DNA of 5,941 nucleotides from CAYJNO01 sp044432885 (GTDB lineage Bacteria > Bacillota_I > Bacilli_A > Erysipelotrichales > Erysipelotrichaceae): NCBI GenBank assembly GCA_044432885.1, contig JAWXUG010000098.1:1-5941 (forward strand). Direction: 5' to 3'. The position numbers were made by a program, and so were the translations under genes. The notes below the pieces were generated by a model. That model ran no database searches. It was given only the letters and a program-made list of their open reading frames with translations, and was not told the DNA's origin. Of the stretch, positions 1-5,933 are shown piece by piece; positions within the stretch are counted from its first letter, which is position 1, and each line of letters begins with the position of its first letter.

Positions 1-147
1 TTAGAAAATATTTATATAGAAGCACAAGAATATGCAATCCCTTTTTATCAAAGGTTTGGATTTGAAGTTGTTTCTCATGTATTTTTAGAAGATGATATTC
101 CACATGTAAAGATGGAATATGTAAATAAAATAAATAAAACGAGGTAA
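1..147 (+). CDS. GNAT-family N-acetyltransferase, ElaA-like (C-terminal fragment)
   Basis: Frame 1 is open from the window edge to a TAA at 145-147, giving the last 48 residues of a protein whose start lies outside the window. The fragment reads EAQEYAIPFYQRFGFEVV, then LEDDIPHVKMEY. This is the usual C-terminal end of GNAT acyltransferases: an AQ...A..FY..FGF segment (helix and strand at the acetyl-CoA end of the fold) followed by an E(D/E)xIPHxxM motif typical of ElaA-like members. The family transfers an acetyl group from acetyl-CoA to an amine; the substrate cannot be told from this piece. A basic tail (NKINKTR) follows the domain. It is separated from the next gene by 47 bp with no terminator hairpin that I can see, so read-through into the DegV gene is possible. 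Family call is fairly sure, subfamily less so. Confidence 0.8.
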   Translation, partial: LENIYIEAQEYAIPFYQRFGFEVVSHVFLEDDIPHVKMEYVNKINKTR

Positions 148-161
148 TCTAGTATTAAATA

Positions 162-170
162 TGATATAGT
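162..170 (+). promoter_or_regulatory. possible extended -10 promoter for the DegV gene
   Basis: TG-A-TATAGT fits the extended -10 pattern TGnTATAAT with one mismatch in the hexamer. The -35 region at 17 bp spacing (AGGTAA, 142-147) is poor, which extended -10 promoters can tolerate. Transcription would begin near 177, giving a leader of about 18 nt that contains the GAAAGGG ribosome site (181-187). In such AT-rich DNA, matches of this kind also arise by chance. Confidence 0.3.
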
Positions 171-194
171 ATAAAAAAGAGAAAGGGACAACAA

Positions 195-1028
195 ATGGTA
201 AAAATTATAACGGATTCAAGTAGTTTATACACAAAAAAAGAAGCAGATGAAATGGGCATTGTGGTACATCCTTTAATGGTTACAGTAGCAGATAAAGAGT
301 ATCGTGACTATGAGGAGATTGACACATTAACATTTTGTAATATTGTAAGGGAAGGGAATATTCCTAAATCCTCTCAACCACCAATGGGAGAAATTGTTGC
401 GTCATTTGAAGATGCACCAGGAGAAGTCTTAGATATAACCATCGCGGATGGATTGAGTGGAACCTATCAATCTGCTGAATCAGCAAAAGATGTTGCTGAA
501 AATGCAGATAAGGTGACAGTTTATAATACACGCACAATTTGTGGTCCTCAACGTTATTTAGTAGAAGTTGCAGTAAATTTAAGTAAAGAGGGAAAAAACG
601 CAAGCGAAATAGTAGAAGAACTAGAATCAAGAGTACAAAAGTGCTGTTCATTCTTAATTCCTAATGATTTTGATTTCCTAAAACGTGGGGGAAGATTAAC
701 GCCTTTAGCAGCAATAATCGGAGGATTTTTAAAGATTGTTCCTGTAATGATTCATTCAGAAGATGGAACAAGATTAGAAAAATTCCAAGTATCTAGAACA
801 ATGAAAGATGCTTTTAATTCTATTGTTAATTATTTCAAAGAAGCAGGAGTGAATGAAGATTATAAAATTTTTGTAAGCCATGCTGACAACTTAAAGCAGG
901 CAACAATGATCATCAATAAACTTGAAGAAGCATTCCCTAATAATAAGATAGAAGTGCTAGAGTTATCACCAGCATTTGCGACTCAAGGTGGACCTGGTTG
1001 TATCGCAGTTCAATATATAAAAAAATAA
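195..1028 (+). CDS. DegV family protein (FakB-like fatty-acid-binding protein)
   Basis: A complete 277-residue protein, the normal DegV length (about 280). Landmarks in order: ITDSSS at residues 5-10; KSSQPPMGE at 58-66, matching the TSQPS.GE lipid-site motif; GLSGTYQSA at 86-94; FLKRGGRLT at 161-169; LKIVPVM at 179-185; and TQGGPG at 263-268. DegV proteins bind one long-chain fatty acid in a buried tunnel. The characterised members (FakB) present it to the kinase FakA, which makes acyl-phosphate for phospholipid synthesis. No fakA is visible here, so the role is inferred from family. The protein should be cytosolic, with no signal peptide or membrane segment. The ATG at 195 sits 7 nt after GAAAGGG. 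Variations: Ser59 replaces the common Thr of TSQP, Ala-Asp (84-85) precedes GLSGT where Ser-Ser is frequent, and Gln264 occupies the place of the His in the HxGPG motif of other members. The gene is closed by its own terminator, so it is transcribed apart from the polyphosphate genes. Confidence 0.93.
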   Translation: MVKIITDSSSLYTKKEADEMGIVVHPLMVTVADKEYRDYEEIDTLTFCNIVREGNIPKSSQPPMGEIVASFEDAPGEVLDITIADGLSGTYQSAESAKDVAENADKVTVYNTRTICGPQRYLVEVAVNLSKEGKNASEIVEELESRVQKCCSFLIPNDFDFLKRGGRLTPLAAIIGGFLKIVPVMIHSEDGTRLEKFQVSRTMKDAFNSIVNYFKEAGVNEDYKIFVSHADNLKQATMIINKLEEAFPNNKIEVLELSPAFATQGGPGCIAVQYIKK

Positions 1029-1031
1029 AGT

Positions 1032-1067
1032 AAACACAATGTTATGTAAAATAGCATTGTGTTTTTT
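1032..1067 (+). terminator. intrinsic terminator after the DegV gene
   Basis: Starting 3 nt after the DegV stop codon, AAACACAATGTTA (1032-1044) pairs with TAGCATTGTGTTT (1052-1064). The stem is 13 bp with a single G-U pair and a 7-nt loop. Six T residues (1062-1067) run from the base of the stem. This is a standard Rho-independent terminator. It separates the DegV unit from the ppx-ppk1 operon, which must therefore start from its own promoter in 1068-1200. Confidence 0.88.
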
Positions 1068-1127
1068 AAAAATTGGAAGATAATATTAGTGTATATAAAG
1101 TTCAAAAGGAAGTACAATGATAAAACC

Positions 1128-1166
1128 TTAACAAAATCTATATAAGGGTTTTACATGAAGTTAACA
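1128..1166 (+). promoter_or_regulatory. Pho box (PhoP binding region) of the ppx-ppk1 operon
   Basis: Four hexamers lie in direct repeat with exactly 5 nt between them: TTAACA (1128-1133), TATATA (1139-1144), TTTACA (1150-1155) and TTAACA (1161-1166). The 11-bp period puts them on one face of the helix. Three of the four fit the Gram-positive PhoP consensus TT(A/T/C)A(C/T)A; the second is degenerate. In Bacillus subtilis, PhoP-activated promoters carry four such repeats about 20 to 60 bp upstream of the transcription start. Taking the -10-like element at 1178-1183, the start is near 1190 and the repeats span about -62 to -24. No good -35 is present, as expected for an activator-dependent promoter. 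The natural reading is phosphate control of polyphosphate genes. That PhoP binds here is inferred from sequence only. Confidence 0.75.
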
Positions 1167-1177
1167 AAAAAGATTTA

Positions 1178-1183
1178 TATTAT
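1178..1183 (+). promoter_or_regulatory. -10 element candidate for ppx-ppk1
   Basis: TATTAT matches TATAAT at five of six positions and begins 11 nt after the last TTAACA of the Pho box, the spacing expected where PhoP takes the place of a -35. The overlapping TATATT (1176-1181) is an equal alternative. Either choice puts the transcription start at about 1188-1190, so the leader would be only 11-13 nt and would begin at or just before the ribosome site. No convincing -35 lies 16-18 bp upstream of either hexamer. Confidence 0.4.
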
Positions 1184-1188
1184 AGGTT

Positions 1189-1194
1189 GAGGTG
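1189..1194 (+). promoter_or_regulatory. ribosome binding site that fixes the ppx start at 1201
   Basis: GAGGTG lies 6 nt before the ATG at 1201, which is ideal spacing. An in-frame GTG at 1192 would give three more residues but is itself part of this site and has only GGTTGA upstream. The ATG start also gives MKRALIDIGSNS, in which the family's first motif follows the start directly, as is usual for Ppx/GppA proteins. Confidence 0.7.
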
Positions 1195-1200
1195 AAAGAA

Positions 1201-2121
1201 ATGAAAAGAGCGTTAATTGATATTGGATCAAATTCGATGAGACTATGTGTTTATTTATATGATAATCATGAAATAAAATTACTATTTAATAAAAAAGAGA
1301 TGGCAGGTCTCGCTAGTTTTGTCGAAAAAAGTAAATTAAATGATAAGGGCGTAGAACGCGCGATTTCAACATTAAAAAAATTTAAGGAAATATTATCTAA
1401 CTTCGAGATTGAAGAAACATTTGTGTTTGCGACAGCTTCTTTAAGAAATATAGAAAATACAGATGAAGTTTTAACTATCATTGAAGAAGAAACAGGATTT
1501 AAGACTGATGTTATTTCAGGAGAACAGGAAGCCATTTATGGTTTTGAAGGAGCAATTCATTTATATCCATATGATAAAGGCATATTATTAGATATCGGAG
1601 GTGGTTCAACAGAAATCGTTTTATTTAACGGAAAAAAAGTAGAAACAGCTTTCTCTATTCCTTATGGATCATTAAACACTTATACAAAATATGTAGATGA
1701 TTTAGTTCCTACAGAAAAAGAGTTACAGAAGATTGAAAAGAAAATCTTGGAAGAACTAGAAAAAAGGTTTGATCAAAAGCCAACAGGATACAAATGCATA
1801 TGTGGAATAGGAGGAACCATTAGAGCTACCTTTAAAATGGAGAAAGAAATGGAAGTCCTAAAGAAACAAAATGTTTTAATGAGCGCAGAACAAATCAATA
1901 AAATCTATAATAAATTATCAAAGGGCAATAGAAAGGGAACAAATTTAATATTAAACGTAGTTCCAGAAAGATTTAGAACCATGGCAACAGGGGTTACAAT
2001 ATTAAATACAGTAACTAAGTATTTTGGTGTGGAGTCATTATTTGTTAGTAGTTATGGAGTAAGAGAGGGCTATTTTTATAAAATGATGGAGAAGAAAGAT
2101 GTGGAAATATACACAAAATAG
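1201..2121 (+). CDS. ppx: short Ppx/GppA-family phosphatase (probable exopolyphosphatase)
   Basis: From the ATG at 1201 the protein has 306 residues: the two actin-like (ASKHA) subdomains only, without the C-terminal HD-like domains that bring E. coli Ppx to about 510. Visible motifs, numbered from this ATG: DIGSNS (7-12, phosphate loop 1), ATASLRN (77-83), SGEQEA (106-111), DIGGGSTE (131-138, phosphate loop 2), CGIGGTIRA (201-209) and SYGVREGYFY (284-293). Glu110 aligns with the catalytic glutamate of E. coli Ppx, and Asp131 and Glu138 match its metal and phosphate-site acids, so the enzyme should be active. The family removes terminal phosphate from polyphosphate or converts pppGpp to ppGpp; sequence alone does not separate these. 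Being cotranscribed with ppk1, whose start codon lies inside its last 23 bp, favours polyphosphate. It is the first gene behind the Pho box. Confidence 0.92.
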   Translation: MKRALIDIGSNSMRLCVYLYDNHEIKLLFNKKEMAGLASFVEKSKLNDKGVERAISTLKKFKEILSNFEIEETFVFATASLRNIENTDEVLTIIEEETGFKTDVISGEQEAIYGFEGAIHLYPYDKGILLDIGGGSTEIVLFNGKKVETAFSIPYGSLNTYTKYVDDLVPTEKELQKIEKKILEELEKRFDQKPTGYKCICGIGGTIRATFKMEKEMEVLKKQNVLMSAEQINKIYNKLSKGNRKGTNLILNVVPERFRTMATGVTILNTVTKYFGVESLFVSSYGVREGYFYKMMEKKDVEIYTK

Positions 2122-4177
2122 AGAACAATCTTGGTTAAAATTTAATGAACGTGTCTTACAAGAAGCGCTTGATAAAGAAGTGCCAATATGGGAAAGAATA
2201 AAGTTTGTAGCGATTTATTCTAGCAATTTAGATGAGTTTTTTAGTGTGAGAGTAGGAAGCATTATGGATGCAGAACTACTAGAAGAAGTGATCATAGATA
2301 ATAAAAGCGGAATGACACCACATGAAAGAATAGAAAAAATTAATAAAGAAACAACAGCTTTATGTAAACAAAAAGATGCAATATTTGAGGATATTCGATT
2401 AGATTTATTAAAAAATGGTGTAGATATTGCTTCTTATAAAAAATTAGATAAAAGCGAAAAGGTGAATATAAAACAGTTTTTTGATAGAAGAATACTTCCA
2501 GTTTTATCTCCACAAATTATAGATAGTACCCATCCATTTCCTCATATCCCGAGCAAACAAATTCATATTATAGTTAGTTTAGAAAAACATGGAAAAGAAT
2601 ATATGGGTTTAGTAGCTATTCCTCAACACCTAAAACAATTGGTTACAGTAAATAGAAGCAATCGATTCATATTAATTGAAAAATTGATTTATGAATTTCT
2701 AGATGAGTTATTTATTAGTTATAAAGTAAAGGCATCAGCAATAATCAGTATCACAAGAAGTGCGGATATACAATATCATGAAGAAAGCTTTGATATGGAT
2801 GAAGATTATCGCTCAAACATGAAACAGCTATTGAAAAAAAGAACGAAGTTAAAGCCAGTAAAATTGGATTATTCTCATAAATCAGATGAAAAAGTTATAC
2901 GTTATATTCAAAACAAACTATCGATTACTAAAGAGCAGACATTTAAAATGAAATCGCCATTAAATATGGGATTTGCTTTTCAGATGATTGACTATTTTAG
3001 TGATGATTTAAAAGAAAAATTATGCTACCCACCTTACATTGCAAATAATCCCTTACCTTCTAAGTACAATAGAAATCCTATTTCATTTATAGTGAAAAAG
3101 GATGTGTTATTACATTACCCATACCATTCGATGCAACCTTTTTTGCGTTTATTAGAGAAAGCGAGTAAAGATCCTAATGTAGTTTCTATTAAAATAACGA
3201 TTTATCGTTTAGCTAAAGAAGCGAAAATTATTGACTATTTATGTAAAGCAAGCGAGAATGGGAAAGAAGTAATTGTTATCATGGAACTTAGAGCTCGATT
3301 TGATGAGCAAAATAATATTGACTATTCTAAAAAACTAGAGGAGGCAGATTGTAAGGTATACTATGGACCAAATGATTATAAGATTCATTCAAAAGTATGT
3401 CTAATTACTTACAAAAATAAAGGGAAAATAAATTATATAACGCAAGTGGGGACAGGAAATTATAACGAAAATACGGCAAAACAGTATACAGATTTTTCTT
3501 ATATAACTGCAAATCAGCAAATAGGGGAAGATGCAAACTTCTTTTTTAAGAATATCTTAATAGGAAATTTAAATGGAGAGTATAAGTCTTTATTAGTAGC
3601 ACCAAATCATTTGAATGATTATTTAATTGAAAAAATGGATGAATGGATTGATTTATCTAAAAAAGAACCAGTAAAAATGGTCTTTAAAGTAAATGGTGTT
3701 ACGTCAATTGAGATGATTAAGAAATTGTCTGAGGCAAGTAAGGCAGGGGTTGAAATCACTTTAATAGTCAGAGGAATTTGTTGCATCTTGCCTGGAATAG
3801 AAAATGAAACAGAAAATATCAAAATATATAGCTTGGTTGGAAAGTATCTAGAACATCATAGAGTTTATTGGTTTGAGTCAAAAACACAAAGAAAGCTATA
3901 TATTTCAAGTGCTGATTTAATGACGAGAAATCTAAGAAAAAGAGTAGAAGTTGCATGTCCAATTGAAGATAAACAGACACAAAAAGAAATCATGGACATT
4001 ATTCATTTGATATTAACAGATAATACTAAACGAAGAGAATTACAATCAGATGGAAGTTACACACCAATAGAAAAAAGAGGGAATGCGATTTGTAACGCTC
4101 AAGAGGAGTTGGAAATTCATAAAGCAATAAATGAAAATATTGTTCTGAAAAAAATTATGGAATATATAAGGGGATAG
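2099..4177 (+). CDS. ppk1: polyphosphate kinase 1 (Ppk1)
   Basis: A complete 692-residue enzyme of the usual Ppk1 length. It reversibly moves the gamma phosphate of ATP onto growing polyphosphate through a phosphohistidine. Domains in order: N domain (about 1-105, beginning NREQSWLKFNERVLQEALD and containing YSSNLDEFFSVRVG at 40-53), head domain (about 115-310, with PVLSPQIIDSTHPFPH), and two phospholipase-D-like C domains (about 325-495 and 500-670). Catalytic features: IYR (368-370), MELRARFDE (395-403), KIHSK with phospho-acceptor His430, GTGNYNE (451-457), VRGICCILPG (557-566), the second histidine His586 in LEHHRVYWF, and SSADLMTRNL (603-612). The C-terminus has the family's LTDNTKRRELQSDGSY. 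No key residue is missing. The ATG at 2099 overlaps ppx by 23 bp, with GGAG (2088-2091) as ribosome site, so translation is probably coupled. Usual EHSR or EHDR reads EHHR here, placing two histidines side by side. The enzyme is cytosolic or membrane-associated. Confidence 0.97.
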   Translation: MWKYTQNREQSWLKFNERVLQEALDKEVPIWERIKFVAIYSSNLDEFFSVRVGSIMDAELLEEVIIDNKSGMTPHERIEKINKETTALCKQKDAIFEDIRLDLLKNGVDIASYKKLDKSEKVNIKQFFDRRILPVLSPQIIDSTHPFPHIPSKQIHIIVSLEKHGKEYMGLVAIPQHLKQLVTVNRSNRFILIEKLIYEFLDELFISYKVKASAIISITRSADIQYHEESFDMDEDYRSNMKQLLKKRTKLKPVKLDYSHKSDEKVIRYIQNKLSITKEQTFKMKSPLNMGFAFQMIDYFSDDLKEKLCYPPYIANNPLPSKYNRNPISFIVKKDVLLHYPYHSMQPFLRLLEKASKDPNVVSIKITIYRLAKEAKIIDYLCKASENGKEVIVIMELRARFDEQNNIDYSKKLEEADCKVYYGPNDYKIHSKVCLITYKNKGKINYITQVGTGNYNENTAKQYTDFSYITANQQIGEDANFFFKNILIGNLNGEYKSLLVAPNHLNDYLIEKMDEWIDLSKKEPVKMVFKVNGVTSIEMIKKLSEASKAGVEITLIVRGICCILPGIENETENIKIYSLVGKYLEHHRVYWFESKTQRKLYISSADLMTRNLRKRVEVACPIEDKQTQKEIMDIIHLILTDNTKRRELQSDGSYTPIEKRGNAICNAQEELEIHKAINENIVLKKIMEYIRG

Positions 4178-4181
4178 AAAA

Positions 4182-5774
4182 ATGGGATTAAAACATGTGA
4201 ATAGGCGGATTATACAAAGAGGACATGAATATTACTTGCAACATCGAGTTATGTCATGGAAACAAATGGGGGAATATATTTATTATGCGCAAGTAAGAGG
4301 CTCACACAAGTCAGTATATCAAGTTGCATTAAATGTTCAAGATTTGAAAAGTTCGAATTGCGATTGCCCTTATGCAAAAGGGCATGATGTTTGTAAACAT
4401 ATGGTAGCCGCATATTTTTCAATAATTGGTGAAGAAAATGAGGAAGAGAATTATTTATTCTATGAAGAAGATTATTTTGATGAATATGGCGAGTGTGGCT
4501 ACTATGATGAAGAAGAATATGACGAGTATGGTTACTATGATGAATATGACAATGGTTCATATAGGTTTTCAGGATTTGTAAAGCCTATTTATTTTGAAGA
4601 TGCATTAGACAACTTTATAAATAAATTAGATCAAAAACAACTAAAAGAACTACTTTACAAAGAGCTAATAAAAAATGAAGAAGCTACATATCATACTTAT
4701 CTTGAAAAAGAATATGAAGAATATACTTTAAAAAAAGGAATTATTTATCAATTAATCGAAAAATTAAATATAAAGTTTATAAAGTTAATAAACGATAGCG
4801 AGTCACCTTTTAGTGATTATAACGAAGATTTACTTACAGATGAAGAAATGTATGTAATAAAGCAAAACTATCAAGAAGCAAAGACTTGGATAGATGGTGT
4901 ATTATTAAATATAGAACTTACTCAGTACAGGGGTTATCAGCAGATAGCATTATTCTATAAGAGTATGAAGGATGAAGTGTTAATAAAGAATCAAGCAAAA
5001 ACAGTAATAGAATATCTCGAATATTTAAAACAAAGCCATATTAGAAATCGTACAAGAAAAGCAAACGTGCTTATTTCTATATATATATTAAGCGATTTAA
5101 GTATTGAGGAATTAACGGACTCATTGATTAAAAATATTAAATATACAGAATATCTACAATATGTTGTCGAACATTACGAGCGATACATGGAATTATCAAA
5201 ACAAATTTTATGTAAAATATGTAATCAAGGGAATTATGATAAAAGTAAAATAACAAGGTTAATAAAACTATTTTATGAAAAGGCAGAAGCTGAAGGAGAA
5301 GCTACTGATGAGTTACTTCATGAACTGATTTTTTATCAATTTATTTTTGATAAAGATGTAGAAGCACTAAACAAGCTTTGTAAATATCCAAATTTTAATA
5401 ATGATGTACAAAGGATAATAAAGAGAACAAAAAATGAAGCGGTATTAAGAATGTTATATCTTCATTTACATTGTTTTGAAGATTTATTTCAATTACATTT
5501 CAATCAACAAAATGACAGAATGTTAATCCAAGATTTATCGTATTATAAAGACCAATATAATGATACTTTATACGTTTATTTCAAAGATAAATTTTATTCT
5601 ATACTAAAAAAAGGAAAAGACAGAAAAAATTATCGTCAAGCATCATTTTATGTAAAAGCGATTAGACAACTAAACAATGGAGAAGACTTGGTAAAAGATC
5701 TAATTAGTAAGTTAAAACATGGAGAATATGCAAAATGTATTACGTTATTTAAAGAGATAGATAACGCAATATAA
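4182..5774 (+). CDS. SWIM zinc-finger protein of unknown function
   Basis: A 530-residue protein starting 4 bp after ppk1. Its ribosome site AAGGGGA (4168-4174) overlaps the ppk1 stop region, so it is the third gene of the operon. Residues 7-80 form a SWIM module: RIIQRGHEYYLQHRV, then a beta segment, then Cys60-x-Cys62-x8-Cys71-x-His73 in SNCDCPYAKGHDVCKHM, a complete zinc site. SWIM domains are thought to bind DNA or proteins; the bacterial proteins are often fused to SNF2 helicases, but no helicase motif is seen here. Residues 84-127 are a low-complexity tyrosine/acidic stretch. Residues 130-530 are rich in Leu, Lys, Tyr and Glu with no motif I recognise, and look like a chain of alpha helices, possibly a TPR- or HEAT-like solenoid. 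There is one CxxC (344-347). No signal peptide or membrane segment is seen. Position suggests a role with polyphosphate, as a binder, regulator or target, but nothing in the sequence proves it. Confidence 0.88.
   Translation: MGLKHVNRRIIQRGHEYYLQHRVMSWKQMGEYIYYAQVRGSHKSVYQVALNVQDLKSSNCDCPYAKGHDVCKHMVAAYFSIIGEENEEENYLFYEEDYFDEYGECGYYDEEEYDEYGYYDEYDNGSYRFSGFVKPIYFEDALDNFINKLDQKQLKELLYKELIKNEEATYHTYLEKEYEEYTLKKGIIYQLIEKLNIKFIKLINDSESPFSDYNEDLLTDEEMYVIKQNYQEAKTWIDGVLLNIELTQYRGYQQIALFYKSMKDEVLIKNQAKTVIEYLEYLKQSHIRNRTRKANVLISIYILSDLSIEELTDSLIKNIKYTEYLQYVVEHYERYMELSKQILCKICNQGNYDKSKITRLIKLFYEKAEAEGEATDELLHELIFYQFIFDKDVEALNKLCKYPNFNNDVQRIIKRTKNEAVLRMLYLHLHCFEDLFQLHFNQQNDRMLIQDLSYYKDQYNDTLYVYFKDKFYSILKKGKDRKNYRQASFYVKAIRQLNNGEDLVKDLISKLKHGEYAKCITLFKEIDNAI
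4431..4562 (+). repeat. tyrosine/acidic low-complexity segment in the SWIM protein
   Basis: This stretch encodes residues 84-127. Within residues 91-127 (37 residues), 12 are tyrosine and 15 are Asp or Glu, with no lysine or arginine. Part is an imperfect duplication: DEYGECGYYDE (residues 100-110, from 4479) and DEYGYYDEYD (residues 114-123, 4521-4550), built from gat/gaa/tat codons that could expand by slippage. It lies between the zinc site and the helical part, so it is probably a disordered linker. A strongly negative segment would repel nucleic acid or polyphosphate, and it could bind cations or basic proteins. Confidence 0.7.
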
Positions 5775-5779
5775 AAAGT

Positions 5780-5914
5780 ATGATTAATTTTAACGATAGA
5801 AAACTTACAATTAATAAGAATGGTACATTTCCACCATTTTCGCAAAAATACTTAGAGACGGGTGAATTGTGGAAAGTTCACTTAAATAACAAGGAACCTA
5901 CTTTTAGCAGCTAA
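5780..5914 (+). CDS. small ORF, 44 residues, doubtful
   Basis: An ATG 5 bp after the SWIM gene stop opens a frame of 44 residues (MINFNDRKLTINKNGTFPPF..., ending KEPTFSS). I do not recognise it. In its favour: it follows the operon directly, it uses ordinary codons, and the tail otherwise holds no gene. Against it: there is no Shine-Dalgarno site (only AAAAAG before the ATG), it contains one hairpin (5817-5840), and its 3' end overlaps another (5896-5933). It could be a small protein, the remnant of a longer gene, or chance. Confidence 0.22.
   Translation: MINFNDRKLTINKNGTFPPFSQKYLETGELWKVHLNNKEPTFSS
5817..5840 (+). terminator. weak candidate terminator of the ppx-ppk1-SWIM operon
   Basis: AATGGT (5819-5824) pairs perfectly with ACCATT (5833-5838) around an 8-nt loop, extended to 8 bp by one G-U and one A-T pair, and ends in a run of four T. 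It lies 42 nt after the SWIM gene stop. The stem is short and the T run minimal, so strength would be low, but no better terminator follows that gene within the window. Confidence 0.22.
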
Positions 5915-5933
5915 TAATAGTGCAAAGGTAGGT
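5896..5933 (+). other. imperfect hairpin covering a possible ribosome site at the window end
   Basis: ACCTACTTTTAGCA (5896-5909) pairs with TGCAAAGGTAGGT (5921-5933): 13 pairs including one G-U, one bulged A at 5906, and an 11-nt loop. No T run follows, so it is not a terminator on this strand. Its 3' arm contains AAAGG and AGGTAGG, suitable ribosome sites for an ATG at 5938-5940, the last bases of the window. If a gene starts there, the stem could hide its ribosome site. The rest of that gene is not visible, so this is tentative. Confidence 0.3.

Noticed and set aside
364..651. Minus-strand ORF opposite the DegV gene
   Set aside because: It is an antisense shadow of a well-supported gene, of skewed Leu-rich composition, with no motif.
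1073..1099. TTGGAA ... TATAAA as an alternative promoter for ppx
   Set aside because: The spacing is only 15 bp and both hexamers are imperfect; the region directly follows the DegV terminator and has no supporting elements.
1121..1153. Imperfect inverted repeat TAAAACCTTA / TAAGGGTTTTA
   Set aside because: It could be a second terminator or a palindromic operator, but the arms differ by a bulged G, no T run follows, and it overlaps the Pho box, whose 11-bp direct repeats explain the region better.
4365..4384. Perfect 7-bp inverted repeat TGCCCTT / AAGGGCA
   Set aside because: It lies inside the SWIM gene over the codons of the conserved zinc motif (CPYAKG), has no T run, and is readily explained by coding constraint.
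4249..4560. Minus-strand ORF rich in His and Asn opposite the SWIM gene
   Set aside because: The histidine richness is only the reverse complement of the repeated gat/tat/gaa codons of the acidic segment; it has no family resemblance.
4182..4562. Possible SNF2 helicase partner, frameshift or truncation in the SWIM protein
   Set aside because: The frame is intact over 530 residues, no Walker or DEAD-box-like motif is present, and the ends agree with a whole gene, so a broken SWIM-helicase fusion is not supported.
5648..5845. Minus-strand ORF across the SWIM gene end and tail
   Set aside because: Most of it is antisense to the SWIM gene; it has no recognisable motif or convincing ribosome site and looks like chance in AT-rich DNA.
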